Under the pieces are notes generated by a model. That model made no database searches, was not told the origin of the DNA, and saw only the letters and a program-made list of their open reading frames with translations. A stretch of DNA of 16,180 nt, taken from NCBI GenBank assembly GCA_002400805.1, contig NVRG01000139.1, positions 1 to 16,180 on the forward strand, in the 5' to 3' direction. This DNA is from Gammaproteobacteria bacterium (lineage in GTDB: Bacteria > Pseudomonadota > Gammaproteobacteria > Nitrosococcales > Methylophagaceae). A program made the position numbers and the translations under genes. The first letter of the stretch is position 1; each line of letters begins with the position of its first letter. Shown here piece by piece: positions 14,892 to 16,180 of the stretch.

Positions 14892-15949
14892 CACGATTTT
14901 TCAGAAACCTCAGCTTGCTCAAAAGTAGCCATTTGATTATGTAGCGTGCAACTAAGACGAATTAACGGCAAGACGGATGCAGCACCACTGGCTTCACCCA
15001 AACGCATGCCAATATCTAATAAGGTGGTTGCCTTGAGTGCGGATAAAACATGTTGATGTCCAGGTTCTGCTGAATTATGACTATAGATAAACCAGTGTTT
15101 TGTTCCTGGACAAAGTGTTTCTGCCATCAATGCTGCTACTGATGAAATATAACCATCGATGATCACCGGCAAGCCTTGTTTACCACAGGCTAAATAACAT
15201 CCTACTAATGCCGCGATTTCAAAACCACCGAGAGTATGAAGAATGGTCAAAGGTGATGACAGTTTCTCCCTATGTTTGTTTAAAGCTTGTTCAATAATAA
15301 AAGCCTTATGACTAACACCTTCAGCATTAAGTCCAGTACCTGGCCCCGTTAGCTCCTTAGCATTGAGGTTTAATAAGGCTGCTGCAATTGCAGTGGCCGA
15401 GGTGGTATTGCCTATCCCCATTTCACCGGCAATAAATAGATCGATATCTGCTTGATAAGCTTGCTCTACATTATTGCGTCCGACCAAAATAGCTTGTTGG
15501 CAATGCGCTAATGACATTGCTGCTTGCTGGGCGAAGTTTGCGGTGCCAGCCGCGATGCGTTGATCAGATACACCGGATAATGGCTCTAATGGGTTGATGG
15601 TACCCATATTGATAACATCAAGGCTGGCATTGAGTTCTTTTGCTAATACGCTAATCGCTGCACCACCATTAGCAAAGTTACGAATCATTTCGGCGGTGAC
15701 CGCTTGGGGAAAGGCTGAGATGCCTTCATCGACGATGCCGTGATCAGCAGCAAATACACTGATATGAACTTTATCAGCGGAGGGTGTTTCTGTTGCTTGC
15801 ATGGCTGCGAGTTGAATCGCAATTGTTTCTAACTGACCCAAAGAACCTGCTGGTTTAGTTAACAGCTGTTGTCGTTGTTCAGCCGCTTTTTGGCTTTGTT
15901 CATCGATAGCTTTGACGGGCAAGGTTAACCATTGAGGAAACTCCGACAC
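14891..15949 (-). CDS. cobT: Nicotinate-nucleotide:dimethylbenzimidazole phosphoribosyltransferase
   Basis: This cytoplasmic enzyme moves phosphoribose from nicotinate mononucleotide onto 5,6-dimethylbenzimidazole, yielding alpha-ribazole phosphate, the lower ligand of B12. The 352 residues match the usual length (about 350). Family marks are 'LTKPAGSLGQLE' (30-41), 'FAADHGIVDEGISAFP' (66-81), 'GEMGIGNTTSATA' (175-187), 'GPGTGLN' (202-208), 'DGYISSVAAL' (265-274) and 'MRLGEASGA' (315-323), where Glu319 corresponds to the catalytic glutamate of the Salmonella enzyme. Translation starts at GTG 15949, whose G is also the last base of the cobU stop (TAGTG). AAGGA eight bases upstream supports this start. 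Confidence 0.97.
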   Translation of the reverse strand: MSEFPQWLTLPVKAIDEQSQKAAEQRQQLLTKPAGSLGQLETIAIQLAAMQATETPSADKVHISVFAADHGIVDEGISAFPQAVTAEMIRNFANGGAAISVLAKELNASLDVINMGTINPLEPLSGVSDQRIAAGTANFAQQAAMSLAHCQQAILVGRNNVEQAYQADIDLFIAGEMGIGNTTSATAIAAALLNLNAKELTGPGTGLNAEGVSHKAFIIEQALNKHREKLSSPLTILHTLGGFEIAALVGCYLACGKQGLPVIIDGYISSVAALMAETLCPGTKHWFIYSHNSAEPGHQHVLSALKATTLLDIGMRLGEASGAASVLPLIRLSCTLHNQMATFEQAEVSEKS

Positions 15950-16180
15950 TATAATTTTCCTTTTAACACATGCGGCAAACCAGCCACAGTAAAAATAACG
16001 CGATCAAAAACAGCGGCGATTCGCTGATGCAATACGCCGATTTGGTCGCAATACTGCCGGCTCAATTCACCCATCGGCATAATACCCATATTAGTCTCAT
16101 TGCTGACTAATATTAGGTGGCCTGACAACTTAGGAATAATGGCAATCAACGCGTCTATTTCCCGCTCAAGTTGTGCCTTA
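15949..16180 (-). CDS. cobU: Adenosylcobinamide kinase / guanylyltransferase, C-terminal part
   Basis: The gene runs off the right edge, and only the last 76 residues are present, beginning K-A-Q-L-E-R-E-I-D. CobU phosphorylates adenosylcobinamide and then transfers GMP to it, giving adenosylcobinamide-GDP for CobS. The visible part contains 'LILVSNETNMGIMPMGEL', the conserved S-N-E-x-x-M-G-I motif, then 'RQYCDQIGVLHQRIA' and the C-terminal 'VAGLPHVLKGKL', typical of the family. The N-terminal P-loop is outside the window. It is the most upstream of the cob genes seen, so any cobalamin riboswitch or promoter for the operon must lie beyond 16180. Confidence 0.93.
   Translation of the reverse strand, partial: KAQLEREIDALIAIIPKLSGHLILVSNETNMGIMPMGELSRQYCDQIGVLHQRIAAVFDRVIFTVAGLPHVLKGKL

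Overview
The window reads as an ordinary, densely packed chromosomal stretch from a gammaproteobacterium of low to moderate GC. Evidence is the E. coli-like forms of ProRS, DinF, Grx4, ClpS/ClpA, SerB and BtuR/CobO, the single class I fumarase start beside proS, and the grxD-clpS-clpA order. The coexistence of a membrane pyrophosphatase, a soluble pyrophosphatase, rubredoxin and B12 genes would suit a marine or methylotrophic lineage such as Methylophaga, but that placement is a guess from gene content, not something the sequence proves. I see no insertion sequence, prophage, CRISPR array, tRNA or rRNA.

Layout. (1) 1-2655, minus strand: a DUF4124 envelope protein, a MIF-like tautomerase and proS, then the first codons of a probable class I fumarase at the left edge. 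(2) 2720-3837, plus strand: a RluA-type pseudouridine synthase and a small, very charged protein, closed by a clear rho-independent terminator. (3) 4005-7418, minus strand: the ion-pumping pyrophosphatase hppA with its own terminator, then the MATE transporter dinF. (4) 7651-8634, plus strand, divergent from hppA: a TauE/SafE permease and a 55-residue rubredoxin. (5) 8736-13205, plus strand: soluble pyrophosphatase ppa, serB, monothiol glutaredoxin grxD, and the N-degron adaptor/unfoldase pair clpS-clpA. (6) 13206-13540: a gene-free convergent region with a long hairpin, AT-rich imperfect direct repeats, a promoter-like element reading into no ORF, and three DnaA-box-like 9-mers. (7) 13541-16180, minus strand: overlapping cobU(partial)-cobT-cobS-cobO, the cobalamin nucleotide-loop assembly and corrinoid adenosylation genes.

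How the genes fit together. HppA and Ppa both hydrolyse pyrophosphate: the first stores the energy as an ion gradient, the second releases it as heat. ClpS hands N-degron substrates to ClpA, which works with a ClpP encoded elsewhere. CobO adenosylates the corrinoid, CobU activates adenosylcobinamide with GDP, CobT makes alpha-ribazole phosphate, and CobS joins the two halves.

No new multi-gene system is evident. The spots most worth a second look are the convergent region at 13206-13540, the ion specificity of HppA, the TauE-rubredoxin pair, and the repeated GTTACA motif in the hppA/tauE divergent region.
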